Shown piece by piece: positions 11,828 through 22,430 of a stretch of DNA of 64,000 nucleotides (the stretch's first letter is position 1; each line of letters opens with the position of its first letter). Below the pieces are notes generated by a model that was not told where the DNA came from, did not search any database, and saw only the letters and a list, made by a program, of their open reading frames with translations. The stretch is taken from assembly GCA_037043455.1 (NCBI GenBank), contig JAWPHD010000085.1:464001-528000 (forward strand), given 5' to 3'. Position numbers and translations under genes: made by a program. This stretch comes from Cyrtodaria siliqua (lineage: Eukaryota > Mollusca > Bivalvia > Adapedonta > Hiatellidae).

Positions 11828-12167
11828 AATTATCAATGCTAGAGATAATCATTATTATACCTCACATAAAACACTCTTGCTAAATCTCCATAGACAACAA
11901 TGAGTAGTTTTTTACTATCTGACGCGAAGATGATAGTATAGGGTGATAGTATATCGCAGGGTGATACTAACACATTTATGAGAGTGTGACAATAAAAATG
12001 TTCACACTTCGGATATTGATTATCGTCATCGGCTTCACCTAAGGCGATGGTCATATCCTAGCGGTGAATATCATCAATACAATAATTCTTTATTAAGCAA
12101 TCAAATGCCTCCGGCCCACAATACATGTATAATACTAACCCTAACCATAACCATAACAAACCACCTG
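11828..12167. other. Unassigned DNA with a short telomere-like patch
   Basis: No gene. CTAACCCTAACCATAACC at about 12,137-12,155 is a degenerate telomere-like stretch of about three units, bordering the dispersed repeat that follows. Confidence 0.5.
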
Positions 12168-12560
12168 ATTAAAGATGAATGGCCACTCTCTTTGTAGTAT
12201 TATCAATTAACAAATATAACTCTTAAACATCATATGAACATTTCTTGATAGTCCCGAAGAGAAACATATATTTAAAACCGCTTCTAAGTTGTTTATAAAA
12301 AAGGTATTATTTGCATGACGTAGATATTACTTTTACCTCTGCGTGACTGCACAGAGAAATGAGACAAAATCTGAATTCTATAGCTGCACAACTATTGCCA
12401 GATAATTGATACATACATGTACCTGTGGATTAATTTCCTAATCTCGCTTTTCACAGATATTGTAATGTGTGAATTTTAAATATCTATTGTTTCTTATTGC
12501 TTTCGATTTAAATAAACCTAAACATGTTCATGAAGCAAAACATGGCCGGAGAACTTTAAA
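12168..12560 (-). repeat. Dispersed 0.4-kb repeat, copy 2 (inverted)
   Basis: Reverse complement of 3,982-4,410, with clear divergence and a few indels. Shared landmarks include the CCGGCCATG and CTGGCAATAGTTGTGCAG regions. Confidence 0.75.
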
Positions 12561-13244
12561 TGTCATGCAATTCAAACACAATTTCAATAAAGTAAACTCT
12601 GACTACGAACTATACTTTGTACCTGTTGGTCTCTGATATTTAACATGTTATAAAGATGAAGTTCTAAATATCTATGTTTTATTTGTACATCAAAGAAGAG
12701 AATAAACAATGGATTTATTGGCGGATATTGAATGTAGATATCGATTACGCAAATCTGTTATCTATGACAACAGAAAAGCGCATGGTACTCGTCCTCAATA
12801 AATTCAATGTCATTATGAATAAGACAATGATTGCAAATGCGTTCTTCTCTATCCACACCGACATGTCTAACCATCTCTATATTTAATTTATATAAGACTT
12901 GAGCATCGAAATCGTGTCATTGCTTTTCTCAAATGAAATGGCATGTCTAAGCTGATATATTTCTCAACGTTTATAATAGATGTGAAGTGTTTTTAATGGT
13001 CATATCGCGAAGAATTCTCGATACTACTGTGTCAATCTTGTTTTAAGCACTATGCGATCCTGAACTGGAGTTGGGACATAAATATACAAGGGTTACCTAT
13101 ATCTTTGGCTATCCAAACGAAACCGAATCCAAACATAAACACAAGATGTCCTCTGATGCCCATGTTTTCCGAACTACATCGTCCAACTATTTAAGCATAG
13201 CGTAACAACATTTTGGATATATAGTATTAGGCATTTGCAGGAGT
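12561..13244. other. Unassigned DNA
   Basis: A plus-strand frame of 70 codons (12,674-12,886) has no recognisable motif. This stretch may include an eroded 3' end of the adjacent LINE, but I cannot show that. Confidence 0.4.
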
Positions 13245-14562
13245 TTACTATTTGTGGCCTAACGGTAGTCTTCCGCACTTGCCGATAGCCATGCTTTTAT
13301 TTACCGAAACAGTTGATACCAAGGAACGATTTACATACTCGTGACTGTACCGATTTGATTTTGTCGGAATATGCGAAGACCCATATTGCTGAACCATAAC
13401 ACAGTACGGGTTTGACCATCGCATCAAATATCTTAAACATCTCTGTACTGTGAAAGTAACCAAACTGACTTTGATAATATTGAACAGCTTTTATAGATGT
13501 TTTAGCCTGTGCTGCTAGTTTTCGTTTTGCATTTGACCATGAAAGTTGGGAGTAAATATGTGCCCCATGTATCTATAAAGGGACGTTGTTTTTATCGAAC
13601 TATCAGCAAAAGTCCATATTTCATAATTAGGCAATGGTCCACCATTCTAAAAACTATAACATCGGTTATTTAGAGATTTACTCTCATCCCTGTACTGTAT
13701 TATCGCAGAATTCTTTAATAACATGTATTTGTCTTTGTAGTTGTGTCGTGGTTTTCTGCACAGTTTCCGAAATCATCCCCAAATAACAGCGTTAATATGT
13801 CAGGAATGTCATTTGTTACAAATATACCAGTCCGACATTTTTCCCTCAAAAGAGTACATAAGTCATTAATAGAAGGCACAAACATCAAAGGACTGCTTAT
13901 ATCCCCTTGTCTGGTACCAATCTTAGACGGGAAACTCTCCGTTATATGACCATGTGTTTAACACAAGCAGATAAGCTACCGTACATGCTACTGACACTTT
14001 TTAGAAATTTCCCATGATCACCTTTACTCATTAGTCTAGCCATGAGAATTAAATGCCACAGCGTGTCGAACGCTTTATACAATTCAAGGAACATGCAATA
14101 GAAGCGAATTCCTTTATCTTATGCGCTAACGCTTGTAAAATAAACATGTTATCGATAGTAAAGTAAACTTCTCGAAACCCAGTCGGTGCCTCGTCTATTT
14201 GATTATTCTGTTCAGTAATCGTTTTTTATGGATTGCAGAAAATATCTTGTAAATTGTATTTATGAGGGAAATACCGTTATAATTATTAGGGTCCTTGATC
14301 GATCAATTCTTGTGAATCGGACACGTAATGCTTAGTTCCCATGACTCGGGGAATTGGCCTGTGTTAAATATTCCATTAAGTACTTTCGTATGAATTGATG
14401 TCACTATATCGACTGTATTTATGAAGAATTTTGGGACCAATCAGTCACTTCCGCTACTTATGCCTGGTTTTAAGAACGTAATACTTTTGCGCACCTCTAA
14501 TTCGGTAATAGGATCGTTTAATACATCCGCCGCATTGTCATTATTCTGTGCATCTGGTAATT
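13245..14562 (-). pseudogene. Non-LTR retrotransposon (LINE) reverse transcriptase, main fragment
   Basis: Read on the minus strand from 14,562 down, with frameshifts and stops, the segments fit a LINE RT in order. They are ELPDAQNNDNAADVLNDPI, LEVRKSITFLKPG, NGIFNTGQFPESWELSIT, DPNNYNGISLINTIYKIF, FLELYKAFDTLWHLILMARL, SVSSMYGSLSACVK, IGTRQGDISSPLMF, ILTLLFGDDFGNCAEN, then a connection/thumb region containing KIFDAMVKPVLCYGS and GKCGRLPLGHK. The motif A position that is usually aspartate in LINEs reads glutamate (LELYKAFD). Motif C reads FGDD. Stops and frame changes show it is dead. The GTRQGDISSPLLF type suggests an RTE/CR1/Jockey-range LINE, with the clade unresolved. Its 5' part continues at 16,628-16,790 beyond an inserted element. 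Confidence 0.85.
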
Positions 14563-14892
14563 CTACGATGACCCATTTGACTCACATTTTCTTCACTTCT
14601 GTGTCTTGATTCCGAAATCCTCTTTCCGCATTCCGCATTCCGAATTCCGAATTCCGCATTCCAAATTCCGCATTTAGAAGTAGGTAGAAAGTAAGCAGTA
14701 AGAGTAAGAGAATAATACTAATAATTGTAAGAGTATACTAATACTAATACTAGTAATCCACTCTGAGTTTATACACCACCCTGGATCTAGCGCTTGCAAG
14801 CATTACTACGAAATGCGGAATGAGGAATGCGGAATTCGGAAACTTTCAAAGGTTGTAGAGATCGAAGTCTGGGTCTGCTCTAATGTCAAATG

Positions 14893-16470
14893 TCATCAAA
14901 GATGGCCGCCAGTGACGTCATAATGGAATTTTTTATTATGGCTATATCTTCTCTAGTTATTAACGGATTTGAACAAAACGTTCACAGATTGTAGAGTTCC
15001 GTGTTTTGTTGTGCAAGAACGTCAACAGGTGCCTCTACGTCATGACGTCAATGTCGCCACACTGAAATTAAAAATATTTGTTAATCACCATAGCATTTTT
15101 TAAGTTATTTTATTTAAACATCATTCAGTGTCATGTCTCAGTCAACGCTGAGAGTTTTAACGTTATGACTTCATCCAAAATGGCCGCAAATGACCTCATT
15201 AAAGAAATATTGTAATCGCTATATCTACTTCATTTATGATCGGATTTTGATACGACTTTGACAGCATGTAGAGAAGAAAGTCTATTTTTGTAAGAAAGTT
15301 AAAGCTTGTCATGACGTCATCCAAGTTGGCCGCCAGTGACGTCATAATAAAAATACTTTTATCGCGAGATCTCAACAATTTATGTTCGAATTTGAATGAC
15401 CTAGTTGTGCAAGAAAATAACTGGTGTCACTACGTCTTGGCGTCAATAACGTCACTCTGCTATTAATTATTTTTTTTCCCTGACAGCATTTTTAAGTTGT
15501 TTTATTGAAACATTATTCAGTGTCATTGTCGCAGTCAACGCTGACAGTTTTAACGTCATGACGTCATCCAAAATAGCCGCCAGTGACGTAATTTAAGAAA
15601 TATTGACCCTAACCCTAACCCTACCCTAACCCTAACCCTACCCTACCCTAATCCTAACCCTAACCCTAACACTAACCCTAACACTAACCCTTATGATGAA
15701 ATGTTGATACAACTTTTACAGCATGTCGAGAACAAAGTCTAGTTGTGCAACAAAGTCAAATGTTGTCTTGACTTCATCCAGGATGGCCGTCAGTGACGTC
15801 ATGATGAAAATGTTGTTTCAACAATTTCTCTTCGGATTTCGATGAAACTTTCAAACATTGAAGATTTTAGCGCCTAGTTATGCAAGCAAGTAAAACGGTG
15901 TCTCTATGCCATTGCGTCATGACGTCAGTGACGTCACAATGTCATTAAAAAAAATAATTCTGATAGCATTTTTTAAGATATTTTATTGAAAAATCAGTTA
16001 CTGTCATTGTTTCAGTCAACGCTGACATTTTTAACGTCATGTCGTCATCCACAATGGCCGCCGTGACGTCATTTAAGAAATACGTTAATCGATATATGTC
16101 CTTCAATTATGATCGGATTTTGATACAACTTTCACAACTTGTAGAGATAAATGTCTAGTTCTGCAAGAACTTCAAAGGTTGTCATGCCGTCATCAAAGAT
16201 GGTCGCAAGTGACGTCATTAACTAAATCTTGTTATCGTTATATCCTCCTCTATTGAGTATCAGATGTAAACAAAACTTTCAGCTATGGTAGAGTTCAAGG
16301 CCTGGTTGTGCACAAACTTCACACAATATCCCGACGCCATGAAGTCATGACGTCAGTGACGTCACAATATTTAGAAATTCGATTTTCTCACTGACTGAAT
16401 GTTCCAAGTTAAATAAATCAATCAGTATATCACCATCTTTGACAACTTTGACAGTTGTGACGTCAGGACG
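14893..16470. repeat. About 420-bp higher-order tandem repeat with 13 TGACGTCA palindromes
   Basis: The marker CATC-AA-ATGGCCGCC-GTGACGTCAT recurs at 14,893, 15,170, 15,316, 15,563, 15,773, 16,043 and 16,190. Spacings alternate about 277/146, 247/210 and 270/147, so two monomers form a unit near 420 bp. Perfect TGACGTCA octamers start at 14,913, 15,043, 15,312, 15,337, 15,559, 15,794, 15,920, 15,929, 16,064, 16,210, 16,348, 16,357 and 16,458. TGACGTCA is the consensus CREB/ATF site. Whether it is bound here is unknown. Confidence 0.85.
15607..15692. repeat. Interstitial telomeric repeat (CCCTAA)n
   Basis: About 86 bases of CCCTAA units with some CCCTA and ACACTAA variants sit inside one unit of the CRE-rich array. 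They replace the stretch that reads TATTGTAATCGCTATATC in a sister unit near 15,207. The sequence resumes with TTATGATG as in sister units, so this is a patch inside the array and not a chromosome end. Confidence 0.9.
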
Positions 16471-16627
16471 TCATTAAGACAATAAAGCACAGTTCTGATC
16501 AAAATCTAGTTATTATTATGCTGTTGTTATTATTATTTTCTTACTACCTACTTATAAATGCGGAATTCGGAATGAGGAAGTCAAGAAATAGAAATGAAAT
16601 AAATGTGAGCCAAATGGTCCATCGTAG

Positions 16628-16790
16628 TAGATCAATCTGAGTGAGGTCGTCTGCATGAATAAGCTTCCCTTAAATAATCGAACCATTCTTCCGTTGTAAT
16701 GGTTGATTTATAACACTTTGATTTGGTTGACGACTTAAGTGCTTACCAAAACTTATTAGGATTACCTCGGGTGAACTAGATCATCCCGGC
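16628..16790 (-). pseudogene. LINE reverse transcriptase, upstream fragment beyond the insertion
   Basis: Minus-strand reading gives GNPNKFW, ALKSSTKSKCYKSTITTEEW and FDYLREAYSC, with stops. This is the region just N-terminal to the RT domain in this type of LINE (compare the usual NPKKFWKxLK and EW..YF...F pattern). It lies immediately beyond the right end of the inverted-repeat element and in the same orientation as 13,245-14,562. The two fragments are therefore halves of one insertion split at 14,563/16,627. Confidence 0.75.
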
Positions 16791-17460
16791 TATTCGATAT
16801 TCGAAATTTATGCAATATGGACTATTTAACCTTTTTGATTTTGTTACACAATATTTAAATTATTTATATAATAATAATGGCATAGTTTACATTAAAAAGG
16901 CGTACTTGACAACATATTCAATACTAAACGCCAATAATTATCGTTCGTAATTATATACGTTGATCGAGTGATATAGGCAGAGTTCCATTTCCGATTTGTT
17001 TCATTCAAACTTCATTTATTTTTCACACTTCCAGTATGGAATGCGAAAATTTGCTTTTAAAAAAGATGAAAGACGCACATAATAAATGTTCTAATCCAGT
17101 CTCTTCCAAATGCAATAAATCCGTTGTGTGAATATAAAGCAATAATACGCACTCAATTGAATTCGTATTTCCATTAATACATTTGCAAAATATCAAAGGC
17201 CAAATCAAAAATACGTGCTGTTTATGGCTTAATAAAAGAAGCAATGATGAATGATGATGTGCTATTCAATAAGCCATTATTACAACCTTGACCATATTCT
17301 GCTTTATCACAAAGGAATATTCTTGTATATTGTGTGTTATACCAATTCATATTTTCACCGCAGTTTGATCATTACTTCAGGATGTGCATGTAATAAAGAA
17401 TGATGAATTATAAGGTTAAGCACCTACTTGCATTTCGTTGTTTGGCGTCAACAATATCGT
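16791..17460. other. Unassigned AT-rich DNA
   Basis: No gene or repeat recognised. The minus-strand frame at 17,023-17,244 (73 codons) has no motif. Confidence 0.5.
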
Positions 17461-17559
17461 AATTACACGATGTTTAAAAACTGAGTTCATATGTTTTATC
17501 ATATTAGAGAGGTTGATCATTAAGTTATAGAATTCAATCAAATGACCAGTTCGTTCAGT

Positions 17560-17772
17560 AGTGTTATTTTTTCTGGTCCTTTGGGACCAACGAGCCAAAT
17601 ATGGGTGGCTTTGAAGTAGAATGCTGCTTAAGCCGGTGCTAGGGGGCGTGAGAAGTGTTGCTTCTTTCATTACTTCTCATGAACAGACTCAATAAAACCG
17701 AGTCTGCTGCTTTATTCTCTTAATTGTGTTTGTTGCTCTCAAAGGATCACCTTTATCAGTATTTAATATTAT
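17560..17772 (+). repeat. Short hairpin repeat family, full copy (unit 1 only)
   Basis: The roughly 205-bp copy opens with AGTGTTATTTTTTCTGGTCC, whose GGTCC-TTTG-GGACC can form a stem. It contains CGGTGCTAGGGGGCGTGAGA and a terminal hairpin CAGACTC-AATAAAACC-GAGTCTG, which puts an AATAAA hexamer in the loop. It ends near TTTATCAGTATTTA. It is absent from the same place in unit 2, where CAGT runs straight into CTTATTGATG. Other copies: 6,565, 34,575, 34,745 and 57,765 (minus), with partial copies in both duplication units near 19,490 and 27,235. Confidence 0.8.
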
Positions 17773-17796
17773 TGATGATATATGGTATTGTTTTAT

Positions 17797-18302
17797 ATTA
17801 CATATTTGTTTGTGATTTGTATAAGAAATACTGGGAATAGAAAAGCTATATCTACTCGTTTGCTCTACTGGGAAATATCTCCTAGTGGGAGATATTTCCC
17901 AGTACGGAACATTGGTCGGCCTTTTCCGTCAGTGGCGGGAATGCCAAATGACGTTCCGATTGCTTTACGGACGTCGTCGTCAGATTCCGCCACTAGGAAA
18001 TAATGATTACGGAAATTAACGAAGAGTTCCGGTTCCACTTGTTTTGTTTGTATGACGTAACGTCGTCTTGGATGACGTAACGTCGTCTTGGCGTTCTCGT
18101 GCAAACTGGTGTAAAAAGAGGTGAATCATTAGAAATATTAACAACATATCATTTTAAATTACGTAATATGAGATACTGAAAATATATCCCTCGGTAGAGA
18201 AATGGCCCCGAAATGGCGGAGCACTCGTTCTTATATCGGGGCCATTTCTCTACCTCGGGAGATATTTCCCGTATCTCGAAAACACTAGTTATTAAACTCT
18301 AC
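17797..18302. mobile_element. GC-richer foldback insertion with nested hairpins (unit 1 only)
   Basis: Absent from unit 2, where TTATAT joins directly to GAAACG. It contains a perfect 17-bp hairpin (17,866-17,882 with 17,888-17,904, arm TACTGGGAAATATCTCC) and an 18-bp perfect stem (18,194-18,211 with 18,236-18,253, arm GTAGAGAAATGGCCCCGA). The second stem extends outward with mismatches to about 40 bp. GGGAAATATCTCC occurs in both hairpins. Open frames on both strands (17,782-18,003 plus, 17,865-18,104 minus) overlap the hairpins and are probably incidental. A direct repeat TGACGTAACGTCGTCTTGG lies at about 18,052-18,090. Confidence 0.75.
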
Positions 18303-18326
18303 ATATGAAACGTTCGTAACTACATA

Positions 18327-18404
18327 TTGAGGGCTCAGCGCAAATCTATTCTATCTCCTTCTTTATTCATATTTCGTTAGAATAGTTTTACGCTGAGCCC
18401 TCAA
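18327..18404. repeat. 78-bp hairpin, in both duplication units
   Basis: TTGAGGGCTCAGCG at 18,327 pairs with CGCTGAGCCCTCAA ending at 18,404. Pairing continues with few mismatches to a loop around 18,353-18,378. The unit-2 counterpart is at 26,070-26,147 with small changes near the stem. Confidence 0.85.
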
Positions 18405-19134
18405 TTTACACACGCCTTACATATGCTGTAGTAAGACTCAACATCATAGCTATGTTATTTTCTGTTCCTATCTAGACAATAATAATAGTAATGGTTTGTT
18501 GTCTTTCACTCAAAATAACAGACCTTTCACATATAGAAATTTACTGATTTTATATCCGGTGGGAAGTGTTGAATAAACTGCTTGTCTTCTAACAGTTTAA
18601 ATGAAGGAACAATAACAATCAAAACAGTTTAAAGGATAATTCAGTAATATGTACGTACAATGATTGCTTATGAACGAGAACGCCTTGCTCAAATTATTAA
18701 ATCTTGATATCTAATATTTGTTGAAAGGTTGAAAACTGATTTCGAACTTCTAGCTTGACAGTTCTTTTTACAATCACAGGTGCCATGGTATTACTTTAAC
18801 GATATTTTCCTCCACACACAAGATATCAAACTGTTTGAACCCGATATGCTAACATGCTTATAAATGGTCATGAAATTGCATTTTCCATTGACATGCCTTT
18901 ACAGAAAAAGCTTCATAAATATATCAACCGAAATGCAGAAAGGTATTGCGTAACCATGGTAAACCATGACACTGTCTGTTCCTCTGACAAAATCATGTTT
19001 TTGATTTACACCAGTTTCATTTTTGTAATATGCAATACTGTATTTATTAAATGAATGCGACTGTAATTAACATGACGTCAGCTGTCAATCATTTATCCAT
19101 TTCAACAAATCAATCCAATGATATGCCTCCAATA

Positions 19135-19660
19135 TACTTAGTGTTATAGCGTCTGAATCGCTTGCCGGCATTTGTGGGTTCAATCCTTGGGTGCGTGATA
19201 CCGAAGACTTATAATACACACTAATGGTAATAGTACCTATCTATATTGGCATTCAGCATATACATGGTAGTTCTAGGACTAGTCGGCTCGGTGTCAAATA
19301 ATGTGACTAGGTGGTGTGGCATGTGTCTCCGGCGTGATATTCCAGTGTGGCATCACTATAAGTTAAGCATTGAACTCATTGCTTCACATTGACGCCATCG
19401 TGACAAGGCTGACACAGTGTTAAAACATACTGATAGCAGAGATCAATTGTAAGCAACAAACACATCTAAAATAATAATGTAGAAGAATCGTGTGTATTGA
19501 GTCTGTTTACGAGAGGTAATGTTAGAAGTTACACTTTTCACGACCCCATCACCAGCTTAAGAGGTATTCTATGAGACCAGTAAAAATAGCACTAATGCTT
19601 CGTATGTGGAGACCTTTTACAGACTCCAGACGCAAGTAAACGACGTTGAACCCCATACAA
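19135..19660 (+). mobile_element. tRNA-derived SINE, unit 1 copy
   Basis: The head contains GTGGGTTCAATCC, a good match to the RNA polymerase III B box. It is followed by a SINE body with GGCATGTGTCTCCGG, TCCAGTGTGGCATCACTATA and CATTGAACTCATTGC, and a tail-like GACGTTGAACCCCA at about 19,645. A reversed fragment of the short hairpin family (about 19,490-19,600) interrupts the 3' part. The body resembles the SINE at 51,140-51,420. I could not place a convincing A box. Confidence 0.6.
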
Positions 19661-19912
19661 TAATAGACGAACCAATAGCATGTTGCTATGTTCAGTTGTG
19701 TTATATTGATTCTCCAGACGTTTTTTTTCTAGACTGAAAATCTGTAAACATATACTATTTGTATTTTTTGAGCGCCACTGGTTGTTTAGAAATGATATAT
19801 TGAAATATAAATTACGAAATGGCTTGACATAAGATGCTGTTTATGTCTTGCTTTTAATGAGTGCATACCATTCCCCATGGCTCCTGATCTACAATGTCGT
19901 GGAATAGACCTC

Positions 19913-20179
19913 GGTCCGTATTCATAAGCTGTTTAGCAATATCTTAACTTAAGTCAAATTTTATATTTTTTAAACACCTTTTTCTAGCAATTTAAGACGT
20001 TTCATTAATGTTGTTAATAAGTGTATGGATAAATAAAACTTACAGTTAAATAGTTATTTAAAAATAGATGGTGTGTAGTGTCACTGAGAGGTTAATAAGG
20101 ATATTTAAATATATGTTGACATCTTAAACTTTGACTTAAGTGTTATTTTTTTACTTAAGCTGCTTTATGAATACGGACC
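19913..20179. mobile_element. 267-bp MITE, unit 1 copy (intact)
   Basis: It starts GGTCCGTATTCATAAGC and ends GCTTTATGAATACGGACC, with further inverted similarity inward (CTTAACTTAAGTCAAA). No open frame. The unit-2 copy (27,625-28,725) is interrupted by another element, so this copy preserves the empty site TTGACTTAAGTGTTAT. Confidence 0.85.
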
Positions 20180-21039
20180 CAAGTGGTATTCCCTACAAGC
20201 GTACTGTACGGGCCCATGTGTTCCCTACAAGCGTACTGATCTAATGATAAACGAATATAATCATGTACAAGGAGTATGAACGAGATCGTTTTTGATACAG
20301 TCTGCGAGCTCATAAATTCTGCGCTTGTTCATAGTCTTCAAACTTGATATACTATCGTATTTGATACTGTCGGCCTTCTTCTTAACTTGTTTTTTTTGTG
20401 TTTTAATAGATTTTCTGTTTCTCGTTTTAACAACGCAAATATATTCTCATCTTACATCGACAAAATCATAATACAGTGCTGTCTAATTGCTTGAGGTTGT
20501 GTGTGTGCAAAGAAACGAACGGATGAGACGACATTGTTGACAACATAGTATTAAGAAGAGCTTAAATAAGTGCTTTTGTCATCATGGTCATATAAAATCA
20601 ATATGAACATAGTTAAAACATGCATTATAAAAGCTTTAGCTAAAATATATGTGATATCGCAGTCACGCAAACTGGCGCTGCATATAAGTGCGTTATTGTT
20701 GAACTGTATTCGCATATCGACAAGAAATGTATACCATTTATACTACAATCACATACATCGACAATAGATACATGTTCTGCAATTACTCTGCTATCAAATA
20801 AGTAATATATAGTATCCTCTCTGCGAGTTGGTTCATTTAAACACCGAGATGGGCATAAATAAAAAACGAGCTGAAACCAGAAAAAAGGAACGTTAGATAA
20901 TGGTAAAGCGTCGCCCCCTTTGTTTATCATGAATTAAACGATATAATACACCAACCAATCAGCATTCAAAAAAGCCAGTTTGACCGACCATATTACAAAT
21001 TACCTATATTGCATTCCAATTAATTGACACTGGATGGAT

Positions 21040-22430
21040 GTTGTGCATTTTTACTGCAGTCGCATACAAATATATGCATGTTCTATAAAACACTGATTTT
21101 ACAAACATCGACAACAATTGCATGCTAGATAATCATACTACAATCACATAGCTCGACAATAAATGCATGTTAAGTACTTATTCTGAAACCAAATACCTCA
21201 ACCAAGAACCCGTGTCATGTAAGTATGCACAAATCACTTATCTCGACAATAAATGCATGTTTTTTACATACACCATGTATACTGAAACCACATATGTCAA
21301 CAAAGAATCTGTGCCATGTAGATATGCGACAATTATATACCTCGACAATAAATGCATGTTCTGAAAAACACTGATATCACAAACATCGACAACAATTGCA
21401 TGCTGGGATATTACACTTCAATTAAATACCTCGACAATAAATGCATGTTCTGTACTGATACAGAAACCACACACGTCGACAAATAATCCGCGTAATGTAA
21501 GTATGCGACAATTACAAACCTCCAAAATAAATGCCTGTTCTCTACCTATACTCAAACGACATAAGTCGACAAAGAATACGTGTAATGTAAATATTCGACA
21601 ATTACATACCTCGATAATAAATGCATGTTCTGTACTTTTACTGAAACCACATACGTCGATAAAGAATCTGTGTCATGTAAGTATGCGGCAATAATATATT
21701 TCGACAATAAATGCATGTGCTATACTTACACTGAAATCACATAGGTCGAAAAAGAATTAGTGAGATGTAAGTATGCGGCAGTCACATATCTCGACAATAA
21801 ATGCATGTTTTGTACATATACAGAAACTAATACGTCTACAAAGAATCTGTATCTTGTAATTATGCGACAATTACATATCTCTAACAAAAATTGCATGTTC
21901 TGTAAAACACTGATATCACAAACATTGACAAGAGTTGCATCCTGGGTCTTTATACTACAATCACATACCTCGACAATATATGCATGTTAAGTACTTATTC
22001 TGAAACCAAATACGTCGACAAAGAATACGTTTAATGTATGTATGCAAAAATTACATACCTGGACAATAAATGCATGTTCTGTACTTTACTGAAACCACAT
22101 ACGTCGAAAAATAATCTGTGTCGTGTAAGTATTCAAAAAATACATATCTCGATAATAAATGCATGTTATGTCTTATTTTGAAACCATATACGTCGACAAT
22201 GAATCTGTGTCATGCACGTATGCGGCAGTTGCATACCTCGATAATAAATGCATGTTCTGTACCTCTACTGAAACCACATACGTCGATTAAGAATCCGTAA
22301 TGTAAGTATGCGGCAATCACATACCTCGGAAATAAATGTATTTTCTGATATTATACGGTAATCACACACGTCGACAATAAATCCGTGTCCTGTATGTATG
22401 CGGCAATCATATACCTCGGACATAAATGTG
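21040..22430. repeat. 90-bp satellite made of two related about 45-bp halves (unit 1)
   Basis: The period is 90 bp, with halves CTCGACAATAAATGCATGTT and CGTCGACAAAGAATCCGTGT joined by ACTGAAACCACATA and AAGTATGCGGCAATCACATA. Units are moderately diverged. Isolated related units occur upstream at 20,711-20,790. Because 90 is a multiple of three, plus-strand frames here (such as 21,167-21,364 and 21,503-21,694) are repeat artefacts. Confidence 0.9.

Larger units (their letters stand above)
14563..16627. mobile_element. 2.07-kb inverted-repeat element carrying a CRE-dense tandem array
   Basis: The ends are inverted copies of each other: CTACGATGACCCATTTGACT at 14,563 against, read inward from 16,627, CTACGATGGACCATTTGGCT. 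The match continues with indels through TCACATTT, a run of CATTCCGAATTCCG repeats and AAGTAGGTAG-AAG, for about 130 bases per side. The element interrupts the LINE RT, whose two halves lie on either side. Inside, from about 14,890, are units marked CATCCAAAATGGCCGCCAGT followed by GACGTCAT. I see no open frame or transposase, so it is non-autonomous. No clear target-site duplication. Confidence 0.8.

Noticed and set aside
17865..18104. 79-codon minus-strand frame with a protein-like composition
   Set aside because: It overlaps perfect hairpins of an insertion and an equally open plus-strand frame; not called as a gene, but listed for a profile search.
21167..22300. Several plus-strand frames with repeated TYLDNKCMF-like peptides
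   Set aside because: The 90-bp satellite period is a multiple of three; frames break at random indels and differ between duplication units.
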